From positions 3,286,001-3,350,000 of the forward strand of contig KV748177.1 of assembly GCA_001692895.1 (NCBI GenBank): 64,000 nt of DNA, written 5' to 3'. Numbering within the stretch: position 1 is the stretch's first letter; each line of letters starts with the position of its first letter. A model generated the notes under the pieces. That model worked only from the letters and a program-made list of their open reading frames with translations, ran no database searches and had not been told where the DNA came from. The stretch is from Cenococcum geophilum 1.58. Lineage: Eukaryota > Ascomycota > Dothideomycetes > Gloniales > Gloniaceae. Both the position numbers and the translations under genes were made by a program. Below, in pieces: positions 23,870 to 34,428 of this stretch.

Positions 23870-24540
23870 TTATACTAAGCAACGTACCCTTTATAGCTCC
23901 GGTTCTATTTACTAAGAAACTAAAAGGGGGGTAATAATTCTACGTTAACTTTTAAAAGCTTAATATAATTACTAAGAAGGACCGCTACCCGCTACTATTA
24001 ATTAAGGAGACGTTAACCAGGCTATTAAGAGCTAAAATCTTTACTAAGCTAGATATTTAACAGGCTTTCTACTATATACGGCTAAAGGAAAAGGTAGAAG
24101 AGTTAACTACCTTCCGTATAAGGTACGGATTATATAAGTACCGCGTTATACCCTTCGGATTATATAACGGCCCTACGTCTTTTTAGAGGTTTATTAATAG
24201 CGTCCTTTTTAACTACCTAGACGATTTCTATACTGCCTATATAGATAATATCCTAATCTACTTAGACGACCTACTAGAGCACAAAGTCTATATTAAAAAG
24301 GTCCTATAGAGGCTTTAAAAGGCAGGCCTATAAGCGGATATTAAGAAGAGCGAGTTTAATATTACCAAGACGAAGTTCTTAGGTTTTATTATTAGAACTA
24401 ACGGGATTACTATAGACACTAATAAGCTAGCTATAATTAGGAATTGGGAGCCCCCTACTTTTATAAAAGGGGTGTAATCCTTCCTAAGGTTCTATAACTT
24501 CTACTAGGCCTTTTTAAAGGATTACGGCTAAGTTATATAA
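23870..24540 (+). pseudogene. Reverse transcriptase domain of the gypsy element
   Basis: The readable order is: VPFIAPVLFTKK, then FYVNF*KLN (from the family's R-x-C/V-D-Y-R-x-L-N), KKDRYPLLLI, AKIFTKLDI*QAFYYIRL, then FGLYNGPTSF*RFIN, then YIDNILIY in place of the catalytic YIDDILIY. The second catalytic Asp is changed to Asn by a G-to-A transition. Several TAG/TAA codons sit where Gln is expected. The domain is inactive. Confidence 0.9.
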
Positions 24541-24639
24541 CCGCTTAGTAAGCTTATAAAGAAGAAAGCATAGCACCCGCTAGGGGAGGAAGAGCTTAAA
24601 GTATTTAAATGAGTTAAGGCCCTAATACTATCTGGCAGT

Positions 24640-25070
24640 GTAATTAGGCACTACTTACCGTTCTAAGATACCTATATAGAGACTAACGTGAGTAATAGAG
24701 TAGTAGTTAGGGTGCTAAACTAGCTATAAGACGATGGGACCTGGAAACTAGTAGCCTTTTTCTTAAAGATAATATCCCCTAAAGAGATGCGGTATAAGAT
24801 CTATAATAAAGAAATACTAGCGGTAATAAGAGGCCTATAGAAATGGTGAGGTCACCTTGTCGGTCTCTAGCGTATACCCTTTATGGTAATTACAGATTAT
24901 TAAGCCCTTAAGTACTTTACCACTAAAAGGCTGCTAAGTCTACGGTAAGCCTACTAGGTAAACCTACTTACGGATTTCTATATGCGGATTATATATAGGC
25001 CAGGCACGGCAAATATAGTGGCTAATACCTTATTACGAAAATAAGAGGACCTAAAGATATAAAAGGAGAA
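24640..25070 (+). pseudogene. RNase H domain of the gypsy element
   Basis: Readable strings include IETNVSNRVVV (from the family's TDAS start), LVAFFLKIISPKEMRYKIYNKEILAVIRGL and ITDY*ALKYFTTKRLL, with IIYRPGTANIVANTLLRK at the end. This is the standard gypsy RNase H layout, interrupted by stops. Confidence 0.85.
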
Positions 25071-25489
25071 GGACGTGGCTATACGCACTATATGCTTAAT
25101 TAATCCCGCCCTTATAATCGCCACACTAGAAATAACCTCTAAGGACCCCCTAGTTACGGCGAATTGCAAATAGGAACTATATGAGCTAGTTAATTAGATC
25201 CTTTAGGCTAATTAAACTAGTAAATCGCTAGTAGGGCTATATTAGCTAGCTAAGCAAGACTAAAAGGGCTAAAAGCTCTAAGGAGGACTGCTTACCCGCT
25301 TTAGTAAGCTAATAGTCCCTAATACTAACTGCCTCCGTACCTACCTTATTGCGGAGGTATACTCTTACTAGGTAACCGCTTACCTAGGTAAGATAAAGAC
25401 TAGGAAACTTATAGTAGACTAATACTATTAGCCAGGACTACTATTAGACTATAATACCTACGTAAGAAACTATAGGACCTATAGGAGGA

Positions 25490-26450
25490 CCTATATACCC
25501 TAAAACAAAACCCTAGGCCTACTACACCCCCTACTAATTGGTAAACGCTACTAGCAGCATATCTCTTTTAATTTTAAGTCCTTCCTAACGGACAAAAAGG
25601 GCTTCGACAACGTCTTTATAGTTATTAATTAACTAGGTAAAAGAGCCTTCTTACTACCCTACTATAAAACTACTACCGTAGCTAATATAGTAAACCTATA
25701 CTACTAATACGTCTAACGCGTGTATAGCCTTCTAGAGACGGTTATATTAGATTAAGGACCCTAATTTATCTTAGCCTTTATAAATAAGCTATATAAACTA
25801 ACCGATATTAAGTAAAAGCTCTCTATATCTAGTTACCTATAAACTAATAGTAATATAGAGGTACTAAACTAGTATATTAACTAACGCTTAAGGCCCTTTA
25901 TTAACTACTACTAGGACAATTAGTTAGAGCTCCTCCCCTATATAGACTTTATATAGGTAATCTTACCGCATAAATCTACTAGCTTTATACTATATAAGCT
26001 AGAGCTAGGATTTAAGCCAAGGCTTTACTTTAACTAGGAGGAACGTATATAAGTAACCTTAATACCTTATAAGAAGCTAATATAATAAGAAGCTTAGGCT
26101 TTCGCATATAGGACCTAGGACGCAGTTAAATAGGTAAGAGATAACCTAGTAAAGGCCTAAGAGCGGTAGATAAGGCAAGCTAATAGGTACCGTTATAAAC
26201 TAGACTTTAGAGTAGGTAATTAAGTATATGTTATTAGGAAGGGCTAGGCTACTAACTAATTAAGTATTAAGCTAGATAGATAGCTTGTAGGGCCCTATAA
26301 GATTCTAGGCATAAAAGGACACTCGTATATTATTAACCTACCCCTAAATATAAAGATATTAAACGTCTTTTATGCTAATCGACTATAAAAGGACCTAGAT
26401 AACCCCCTACCGGGCTAAAATAGTAAGCTAAAGAAGCTAATCCTAATTAA
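25490..26450 (+). pseudogene. Integrase and C-terminal region of the gypsy element
   Basis: The integrase core reads DKKGFDNVFIVIN, then LLPYYKTTT, ILD*GPXFILAF-type, then LN*YIN*RLRPFINYY*DN and LLPYIDF. A region follows that reads LVGPYKILGIKGHSYIINLPLN, typical of the post-integrase chromatin-binding region of fungal gypsy elements. Multiple stops. Confidence 0.8.
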
Positions 26451-26558
26451 TAGCGAGCCGAAGTATAAGATTAATAAGATCCTTACTAGTAAAACCTACT
26501 ACGGAAGGCTATAGTATAAGGTTAACTAGGTAGGTTATAACCTAGACAATACCTAGTA

Positions 26559-26875
26559 TCCCTTACGCCGTTGAGGCGCAATATAAATGTGGCCCGTGCG
26601 CGAACAACAAAAAATCAAAATGTCTCTACTATGGAATCTACATAGCTTCCTGCCATAACTATATCACTGTAATGGGTTGTAAACGTACTTCCAATGATGC
26701 AGATCTTATGCAGCCTAATTAATATATTATTTCGAAGAACAGGTGGGCTAAAATCCCACTGCTAGAGCCTGGTCGCCACCAGATTTTTTGAAGTTCCTTT
26801 TGCCAAGACCTTGATTGAATGCACGGGTTCTAATTGGCCTGTTAGTTATTGCGCCTATATCAACGGCGTAAGGGA
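26559..26875. mobile_element. MITE with 25-29 bp terminal inverted repeats, inserted in the gypsy element
   Basis: The left end reads TCCCTTACGCCGTTGA then GGCGCAATA. The right end, read on the other strand, has the same two words with an extra TATA between them. The copy is flanked by TA on each side (26557-26558 and 26876-26877), the duplication used by Tc1/mariner-type transposases. The 317-bp interior has no coding capacity and keeps CpA dinucleotides (for example AACAACAAAAAATC), unlike the surrounding element. This suggests a later arrival or little RIP. Removing it rejoins gypsy coding sequence (LDNTQYP-type / NADGFIGAPYKIK). Confidence 0.85.
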
Positions 26876-27111
26876 TAACGCGGACGGCTTTATTGGCGCC
26901 CCCTATAAGATTAAGGCGTTTTACGACAAGAGACCCTACGATGCCGGACCGCCTATACGGCTGTTGTAATGGCTAGAGGTGTATTATAAGGACGTAGATC
27001 TAGAGCCCTTGGAGGAAGATAATAAAGTAGAGAAGGATGGAAGGGCAAGACGGATAAGGAGAGCCTGACTATAAGGATTAAGGGCGATCCTCCTGGCTTA
27101 AAGGGGGGTGA

Positions 27112-27315
27112 TGTGACGGTTCGTCTACATAGCTACTATTAAGGCGTCGTTGGTTACGGATCAACGTTGCCCTAACGTCGCCCTAACAACCGAATATATA
27201 CATAGTCGTCTACCGCGCCCCTTTCTTTAAGCCCTTACCTTAGTCTATTTATAATATAGCTTCTAGAGCCCTCAACGCCTTACCCTATTGATTTGTAGAT
27301 TTGCTAGCCGTGACA
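27112..27315 (+). repeat. Right (3') LTR of the gypsy element
   Basis: 204 bp, beginning TGTGACGG and ending GTGACA, followed by target duplication GAGCT. It is less altered than the left copy: several positions that are T or A in the left LTR are still C or G here. Confidence 0.92.
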
Positions 27316-27881
27316 GAGCTAGGGATTTTATTTTATATATCCTAAATAATGCCCTATAAATAAAAGCTCAACTATATTACGCGCTAGATGCTTACCGCTT
27401 ATAAATAGAATCCTATAGCTTAGAGAGGGTAACGTTAATAGCGGTATAATCGAGATTAGGCAGAAAGAGCAGTAGGCAGTTAACGTTAAAATTCAAGGTA
27501 ATGCAGCAGTACTACAAGAGTTTTACACCTTGAAGTGCTTATGCGAGGAGACTATTACTTACCTAGATCTATTGATTAAACTCTTATATAATAATTAATA
27601 AACCTAAGCCCCGGCGCTTGCAAGTGAGCTAACATAGAATGCGACCCGTACTACCCCACTGGTCGAACGGCCTTACTAGCGATATACTATAAACTAGATA
27701 TTATAAACTAGTTCAACAGCGGATGTTCAATTATGCCTTTTAAGCGAACATATAGCCCTCATCATTGCTTTCGTGTCTTCATATTGGTCTCCACGCTCTC
27801 CGGAACTCCGTATCCAAAGCACTAGCCCAGAGAGCTCGCCTAAACTTAGCTAACTCGGCTCGTTTAGTGTTGTACACTCTC
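27316..27881. other. Right flank of the gypsy insertion
   Basis: The first 300 bases are RIP-like and continue the repeat into which the gypsy element inserted. From about 27700 the composition returns to normal, leading into the 3' end of the decayed minus-strand gene. No gene seen. Confidence 0.45.
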
Positions 27882-29635
27882 CTAGCTTCGTTTAGCAGTG
27901 TTTAATCGAGCCGTTTTCCTTCCTGATGCAAGCTGCCGCTTATAGAGAGTGATCTTGGCCTTCTGCTGACGGAGGATGCCGATGTGTCCCTTCACCCCGC
28001 TTTTACCTGATCCTGAGAATGTCCGCATTTGGGGCAGGAAAATTGCCGGTGGCTTGGGGGAATGTTTCTTTGCTGCCATCTGGCGCGCGGGATCTGTGGT
28101 TGGGACTTCCTCTGAGATGGCGTTGGTGCTGGTTGAGTTATTAAGTTGGTTAACCAGAGTCTTCCCGCCCACATCTTTTCCCGCAGGCTCGTCTTCATCT
28201 TCCATTTCGCCCTTTGAAGTCTCACCATCAGCTGAAATGTCAAACTCCATCGTACTATTCTCTGTATCATTGTCTACCGAGTCAGGTCCAGTCTCCACCA
28301 ATTGCTTCTCTTTGAGCTGCTTCAAAACGATGTCGCCTCCCCAGTTGTGAATGGAAGGCTCTTCACAAATTTTGGCCCCCCTACCTTCATTGAATGCAAC
28401 CCTGCATGCGAAGTCTATCGCCCGTATTTTCTCTGCCGCGAAGTCAGTCACTTTGACTACCAGTCTTCGTCCATGGATAGATCTTTGATCGGAACGATCT
28501 GATCATTCTCGTCCTCTGTCTCGGCGTTCTGAGGGTTTTCAGTGGTGGCTGCTTGAACCCGATTCATCTTAGAGGCAGTGGTGAACATAACTCGTTGCTG
28601 AGCGGAAGGCCGTTCGACCGCCATGCTTTCAGGCTCGTCATCTTCACGACGAAATTGCTCATCGTTGGTCTCAAAGACGTTACGTTCGATGCGTTTTGCG
28701 ATCAGCTTGCTCTCTTTATCGGTATTATCAATTTGACTTTCCTCAGGCTGTACATCTTGGATCCGCCCCACCTCTACTGCAGCTATGGTTTCGACGTCTT
28801 GGTTGTGGATACGCATCTCCTTCACGCTACGATCCCTATCCCCATTACAACCGTCGCTACTGGCGGACCGACCGGAAGATCTACCGTTTAGGTTGTATTC
28901 CGCTCTATCTTCCTCTATCGCGGCTTGATGGATGGGTTCGTTGGCCGAGTCGACAAACATGCCCTGCAATAACTCATAATCTTCATCTTCGTGCAAGTTA
29001 ACAGCCACCGTCATCCTAACCATCCTCTTCTCTCGGTACTCTATGGCGTTAGGATGGTCTCCAGTCTTGATAAGTTCAGTGGAAAGCTTAGCATGCCTTG
29101 ATGGTTTCGCTCGTTCTATTACCCGAATTAGGAATCCTCTGCCGGATTTGTACTGCACTCACAGGAAGCTGGCTAGCTTGGTAAGCGACTTGCAAATATC
29201 TGAGTATTCGTCCTCCTCGCAACCATAGAAAATCTCTTCTTTCTGCTGCAGATTCTGAATCAACGAAGAATACAATTGTATAACATGATAGTACGCATCG
29301 AACTTATTGGGGATTGAATCCTGGCTCAAGCTGTTCAGCTTTACTTCTTGAATAATTTGTGGTATTAAATCATCCGTTCTGATAGTCAGGCCGTTAGAGT
29401 TCGGTTCCCAAACGACCTCGTCGCGGAAGATTGCTCATGGCTCGAGAAATGCTTCGCGTTCAAGAAGGCACGATATTAGGTCTGCTTCGCTGTCGAGGTG
29501 AAGGGCATCGAGTACCTCCTGGAGTGGTTTGCTGACCTTGGGTTGGGCCTCTCTGGATGCTCGTGCCGTAAGTTGACGCCTCTCCGCAACTACAGCAAGC
29601 CTCGTTGAATAGGTGCGTGGTGGATTCACCGGCAT
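27882..29635 (-). pseudogene. Hypothetical gene broken by two TGA codons and a frameshift
   Basis: From an ATG at 29635 (MPVNPPRTYSTRL) the minus-strand frame runs to 27882 as coherent protein sequence, except for a TGA at about 29435 (FLEP*AIFRDE), a TGA at about 29160 (ASFL*VQYKSG) and a one-step frame change between about 28505 and 28455. No intron of workable length removes any of these. The product would be about 580 residues: a helical N-terminal half, an acidic middle, and a basic C-terminal tail (KITLYKRQLASGRKTARLN). No family recognised. The first TGA fits a mutated CGA codon. It lies next to the RIP block, so spill-over of RIP or simple decay is likely. A sequencing error could explain the frameshift but not both stops. 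Confidence 0.55.
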
Positions 29636-30057
29636 GGTGGTTGAATGGTCAGTACCTCTATACATATGCCACTGAATATATCCTGGAGGTTGTAAATCGG
29701 ATGAGAGGGTGAAGATAAAAGAGAGGCTATAGAAAAGGAGAGCATATCTGCTTCTTGCCTGTGGCGTTTTTGTTATGCTTAATTTCATTCACTTCCACGC
29801 ACCCTGTCAGCCTGCAAGAAAAATTTGAACTGATACCATGGCCAAATTCAAAAGCATTCGTGTGGCCTGTTCCATTCCTTCTATAAGCTCTTCCTCCTCA
29901 GGCATCTCGACATTCATTGGCCACCCTTTCCGCCTCCCTTTTGGTTCAAAGACTCAATATTTGTGTGTATCATTTCTGTGCTTAGTTCGTAATCACAACC
30001 AATTCCAACATCCTTCCGACTGCTCACATATCTTGGTGACAAATTCCTGCAACCACC

Positions 30058-30834
30058 ATGGACAACACATCTAACTCTAGGCCAAGCGCCTCAGGTCGCT
30101 CACACCTTTCCGCAGTGGATACAGTGCTCCGCTATATCACCGATAAAGCCACGAGCAAGCTCAATGGCCACCTTCTCACTATCTTTAACTCCTCCCTTCC
30201 GAGCCCTCCGAATCCCCCAAGCAGTCCTCAAAAAACTATGGAAGCTTCTGCGGACAACACTGTAGTAGAGACCCCGTGTATCGAATTTGGCGCCATTACT
30301 GCACACGACATGGCCTACGACAAATACGTTGCCTCACGCGGCTACCGTGCAAAAGGCCAAGGCGTCGGCGGAAATCTCTCTCGCACACGGTTCGAGCAGC
30401 TCAAGGCGGCCGTTGTCCCATTCGATGTCAAGCGCTTCAAGCAGCTAGTGAACTCGATGGAGGCAGCCATAGTCGACTTCGGAGGTGATGTAAGACTTCC
30501 GCAAAAACCTCAAGCAGCGTCTGCTGAGCACTGCTAATCACCGAGTTAAATGTAGGCTCCTGACACCAAGGCGACCGAAGTGAAGAAGCTCTCGTGCAGA
30601 GCCGTGCTTCGTATGCTGCTGACCCAGCAGAAGACGATCAATGAGCGCCATGACGCCCTGGAGAAGTACGTGAAAGCATCCATACTGGAGCAGACGAAGA
30701 TAATTGAGGAGAGGTATGTAGAGAAGTTGGCAATGATGGAGAAGAAACACGAAGAGAAAATAGAAGAGTTGTGGATGGCGCTGAAGGAGAAGACTGGTGA
30801 GAGCACTGTGGAGGACCTCGTGGAGATGTACTGA
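30058..30834 (+). CDS. Small hypothetical protein with C-terminal coiled coil
   Basis: Exons 30058-30489 and 30556-30834 give 236 residues. The 66-bp intron is GTAAGA...ATGTAG with a TGCTAATC branch site, phase 0. The start has a good context (CACCATGG). The N-terminal half has a Ser/Pro-rich linker and a compact region (ITAHDMAYDKYVASRGYRAKG). The C-terminal exon is a long charged helix (ILEQTKIIEERYVEKLAMME and onward) likely to form a coiled coil. I do not recognise the family. No signal peptide or membrane segment. Confidence 0.75.
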
Positions 30835-31216
30835 TCCTCGTGTTTCTGCTTCAACGATACACTTATCTTCAACTGAGTGACCTGTCGAAAATTTGGTGGT
30901 TCTTGGTGACTCGGGGGTATTGTTCACAAAATGAAGTAGAAGAAGGGTGGCGATATCGTGAGTTGCGATTGTTGGAGGTATTTTTGAGGTTCTATAGGTA
31001 GAAACCTTGACTCTGGACCATCAATACATCAACGAGCAAAAAGCACAGGACAGACTTAATAAAACCTATTAGTCTGCAAGGAATGACCACATTTGATATC
31101 GAGAGTGAGAATGAAACAGGCCTGTCTAGATCAACCGATGCATTCCTATTTTATCCAGATCTATGAATACACTTAGACCAAAAGAATTATATTACATATG
31201 CTGAAAAATGCATCAT
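30835..31216. other. Convergent 3' intergenic region
   Basis: About 380 bases between the ends of the plus-strand coiled-coil gene and the minus-strand thiolase gene. Short frames on the minus strand overlap the coiled-coil exon and are shadows. No feature recognised. Confidence 0.4.
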
Positions 31217-32835
31217 CTACTCAGCGACCCAAACGGCTGCCATACCCATTCCTGTTCCAATACACATACTGGTAACACCGATCCTTTGCTTCGTCCTCCT
31301 CAGCTCAGTCAACAGCGTGCTCACTTGCCTTGCACCCGTGCAGCCAAGAGGATGCCCGAAAGCAATCGCGCCACCCTTAGGGTTCACCTTCTTCATATCC
31401 AAGCCCAACTCGTTGATGCAAAAGAGGCACTGGCTCGCAAACGCCTCGTTAATCTCATAGATATCAACGTCGTTCTTATCCAAGCCCGTCTTCTTCAGCA
31501 CCACAGGGATAGCGGCTGCTGGGCCGACGCCCATGAGGAGAGGCGGCACGCCGACGACGGATGCCTGGACAAACTTTCCGAGGATGGGCTGGCTGAGGCG
31601 CAGAGCCGTGGAGCGCTTCATGAGGAGCACGGCTGCCGCACCGTCGGAGATCTGGGACGCATTGCCAGCGTGGATGCTGCCGTCCTTTGCGAACGCAGGC
31701 CGGATCTTGCCGAGGCTCTCGGCAGTGATGCCTTCGCGGACGCCGTCGTCGCGCGAGACGGTGATTGTCTTCTCCTCGTCCGTCTTGGGGTCCGTGTATT
31801 TTACGGTTAGCGGGACGATCTCCTCGTCGAAGAGGCCCTTCTTTTGGGCTTCAACGGCTTTCTGGAAGGACTGTGCGGCGAAGCTGTCTTGGTCTGCGCG
31901 GGCGATCTTCTTGTTCTTGGCCATTTTTTCGGAGAGCACGCCCATGGGGACTTTGCAGTTCTTGGCTTCGGTGTGGGAGTCGAGGAGCTCGGAGAATTCG
32001 GTGACGGCTTGAGGGCTGTTTCTGTTAGTGCCGGTTGCAGTATTGCATGTTGCTAATGGACAATGCTGCAATCTTACCCATACTGAGTACTCATGCTCTC
32101 CACACCGGCACCAACCCCAATCTCAATCATGCCAGACTTTATCGCGTTGGCCACGTCGACGCATGCTTGTAAGCCGCTCGAACACTGCCTGTTCAAACTC
32201 TTTACTGCGGATGTGACGGGGAATCCTGCTGCAAGCGCTGCGGCACGGAATTCTGTGGCACCACCACCAGGTGCTAGCACCGTGCCAACGGCAATGTCTT
32301 CAACGAGAGATGGATCGATGCCGGAGCGGGAGATGAGGGACTTAAAGGCGCCGTGGAGGAGGTCGGCAGCGGCTGTGTCTTTGAAACCACCTTTACCACC
32401 TTTGGTGATGGCGGTGCGGAGAGCGCAGGTTACGACAACCTGGAAGAGAAGTAGGGTTAGCAGGCGCAAGAATAATGAGGAAATACACAGTAACCATGAG
32501 ATTTATATTGAGAGGGTACGAATGACTCGAAAGTCACAGCAAGAAGTATAATATCCTTGCCACCGGGGTCCAAGTCTACACTTTGGCGCTGAAGTACTTC
32601 AAAGCTTCGGACCCAGTCTTTAAGGGAAAAAGGAGAGCCAATCATACATCATCAGGATGTTTCTCCAAAAGAGCCTCTTTCCCCCTTGAAATATCGACCT
32701 CAGAGGCCTTTAGGTGATCGCTGACTTGCGAAAGTCGTTCCTGAGCTATGACGAAGAGATCAGCTACGCCGATTGTTCTCTAAGCCACGCAACCCTCTAC
32801 ATACCTTGCAAGCCCCTACCAGTCTGATTTGCCAT
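31217..32835 (-). CDS. pot1: Peroxisomal 3-ketoacyl-CoA thiolase
   Basis: Four exons: 32835-32805, 32745-32648, 32439-32078 and 32021-31217, giving 431 residues in frame. The enzyme performs the last step of fatty-acid beta-oxidation, cleaving 3-ketoacyl-CoA with CoA to acetyl-CoA and a shortened acyl-CoA. Catalytic residues are visible: Cys129 in LNRQCSSGLQ, His387 in AFGHPLGCTGAR and Cys417 in SMCIGTGMG. Near the N terminus RLSQVSDHL is a perfect PTS2 signal (R-L-x5-H-L), so import by Pex7 into peroxisomes is expected, and there is no C-terminal SKL. Introns are 59, 208 and 56 bp; the last has a CACTAAC branch site. The first intron has a second in-frame acceptor 18 bases earlier. A CCGAGG box lies about 105 bases upstream of the ATG. 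Confidence 0.95.
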
Positions 32836-32939
32836 ATTGAAAGAGTTGTAAAATAGAAAAATGAGGTGTCAGATGGGTGTAGAGACTCAATTGGCAGGGT
32901 GGGCGGCAGTTCTTATGATTCGAATGTTCCACCAAAATA

Positions 32940-32945
32940 CCGAGG
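32940..32945. promoter_or_regulatory. CCGAGG box upstream of the thiolase gene
   Basis: CCGAGG (CCTCGG on the other strand) is the core bound by the FarA/FarB fatty-acid regulators in Aspergillus and relatives. It lies 105-110 bases before the thiolase start. A six-base match can occur by chance; its position by a beta-oxidation gene makes it credible. Confidence 0.45.
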
Positions 32946-33542
32946 CATCTTCCACTTGCGGTTAGTCAAGCGAATAGAGCTAGGTCATCTTCACATGCAA
33001 TGCATTAGCTACATCAATCATGTGCAGAAGATAGCCTTCCCACCTTCAACGCCATGAAGGGAAACTCCGTTTAAGGTTTTGGAGGCGTCCATACAGGCGT
33101 GCAGAATGTGGGGTATGGAAAAGCAAGCCCATATGCAGAAATCGCCAGTTAGAATTTATATTGGAAAACCAGCTGTTGACATATCCAAGAGGGCATTCTT
33201 GCACCTCTAGGCCGTCATCTCTGTTGATGCTGACCCATATGTTCTCCATGGTATTGATATCTCTCAAGGTGGGAACAGTGCTGAACACAAATCACAATCC
33301 ATGTAGAAAAAATACGTGGAGAGGGGTATGTAACCTAGGAAGCTTCCATACCCATACCTTCTTTCTAAAGCCATAAAGTGCCTCCTTTGATATCATCCAA
33401 GCGTTTCGCCCATACGATCCTATATCTCTTAAGAAGGCATCTTCCTAGGGTGAATAGATATACCGATTCCATAAAACGCCTCGCTTTCCATCCCTCGGGT
33501 TCAAATAAAACGCTCACACTGGCACCTTAAAATGCCATAACC
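32946..33542. other. Intergenic region between WBP2-like gene and thiolase
   Basis: About 600 bases of thiolase promoter and 3' flank of the next gene. Short frames on both strands (33046-33288 minus, 33161-33376 plus) oppose each other and lack any recognised motif. Confidence 0.4.
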
Positions 33543-34428
33543 TCATCCACCATCCTCTTCTGCATTCCGCAGTCTTCTTTCCAGCTCGTCTACGATACTA
33601 TCCCGCTGTACTTCTTCGTATCCTGGCGGAGGTTCTGCCGGCGGACTGAAAGTCTCTTCTTGGGGACTTGGTTGTGGCGAGGGTTGTCTAGCTGATTGCG
33701 GTGAAACTCCTATCCCACTATCTCGTGGTGCCGGAGGGGTCGCTAAAGGCGCTGCAGGTCCAGGCTGCGGATTCTGTCCAGATTCCTCATACGCTGGCAG
33801 TTCATCTAAGTGCACAGTATCGAGGTTTACACCGGCCAACGCTCCCGCACCTCGCCCTCCTCCGCTTTCTGACCCGTCGCCCGTTATGTATCCGCTTTCT
33901 CTAGCTACTTCGACTGCTTGTTGTAAGCGTTCCTTTAGTCTCTCATAGTTAGTGTGAAAGTCGAAGGCGCCACCCTCTTTGAAGGTGATTTTAAGTTCAA
34001 GCGCGGCGTGTTGTGGAGGTATTCCACCCCCAGAAACCGGTTGCACGATTGATGTCCATACATTTGGGCCGAACCAAGGCGCAGTTACATGGGTATCATG
34101 CAAGTTGAGTATTGGAGCGGCGAAGGAGTGTAGTTCGGGAGTGGGTGAGGCAGGGAGATATATTAGCTACAAAGTTCTATTGTCAGTTTTGAAATGTTAT
34201 CGAGTCTAGCTTGGCAAAGCTTACTCGTCGGTTTGTGAGGTGCACGCAGCCTGCGCTGCTTTGTATTATGTATAGCTCCTTCCCAGGGTATTTATTAAGA
34301 CTCTGTAGTGAGAGAGTGGTCCGTGGAGGCGATGTGTAGAGAGTCTTTTCTCCAGGTAGAGGGGTAAACCCTCCACTCTCCGAGAGCATAACCCAGCTGG
34401 TTTTGGACAAACGGATACGTTTTAGCAT
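33543..34428 (-). CDS. WBP2-like protein: GRAM domain and proline-rich PPxY tail
   Basis: Exons 34428-34225 and 34166-33543 give 275 residues. The 58-bp intron starts GTAAGC and ends TTTGTAG. Residues 1-130 form a GRAM-type domain of the WW-domain-binding protein 2 family: GEKTLYTSPPRTTLSLQS, AGCVHLTNRRLIYLPA, then HSFAAPILNLHDTHVTAPWFGPNVW, and ALELKITFKEGGAFDF. The tail has LPAYEE and PPPGYEE, ligands for WW domains such as those of Rsp5-type ubiquitin ligases. It is probably an adaptor at membranes; fungal function is not established. The ATG at 34428 has a good context (CACCATG). An upstream exon is possible but not needed. Confidence 0.85.

Larger units (their letters stand above)
20792..27315 (+). 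mobile_element. Complete Ty3/gypsy LTR retrotransposon, RIP-mutated
   Basis: 6.5 kb between two 204-bp LTRs, flanked by the 5-bp duplication GAGCT (20787-20791 and 27316-27320). A polypurine tract (AAAGGGGGGTGA) lies directly before the right LTR, so the element runs on the plus strand. Domains readable through stops: gag about 21830-22600, ending in a zinc knuckle; reverse transcriptase about 23870-24540 (KLDI*QAFY, FGLYNGPTSF, YIDNILIY); RNase H about 24640-25060; integrase about 25490-26080; and a C-terminal chromatin-binding-like region about 26180-26450. This order defines Ty3/gypsy. Nearly every Gln is now TAG or TAA. The element is dead. A 317-bp MITE interrupts the 3' part of pol. Confidence 0.93.

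Noticed and set aside
30538-30927. Minus-strand open frames opposite the coiled-coil exon
   Set aside because: The plus-strand exon has a good splice acceptor, branch site and helical protein; the opposite frames are Leu/His/Ser-rich artefacts.
31533-32012. Plus-strand frames of up to 200 codons opposite the thiolase gene
   Set aside because: They are antisense shadows in a GC-rich coding exon; the thiolase reading has all catalytic residues.
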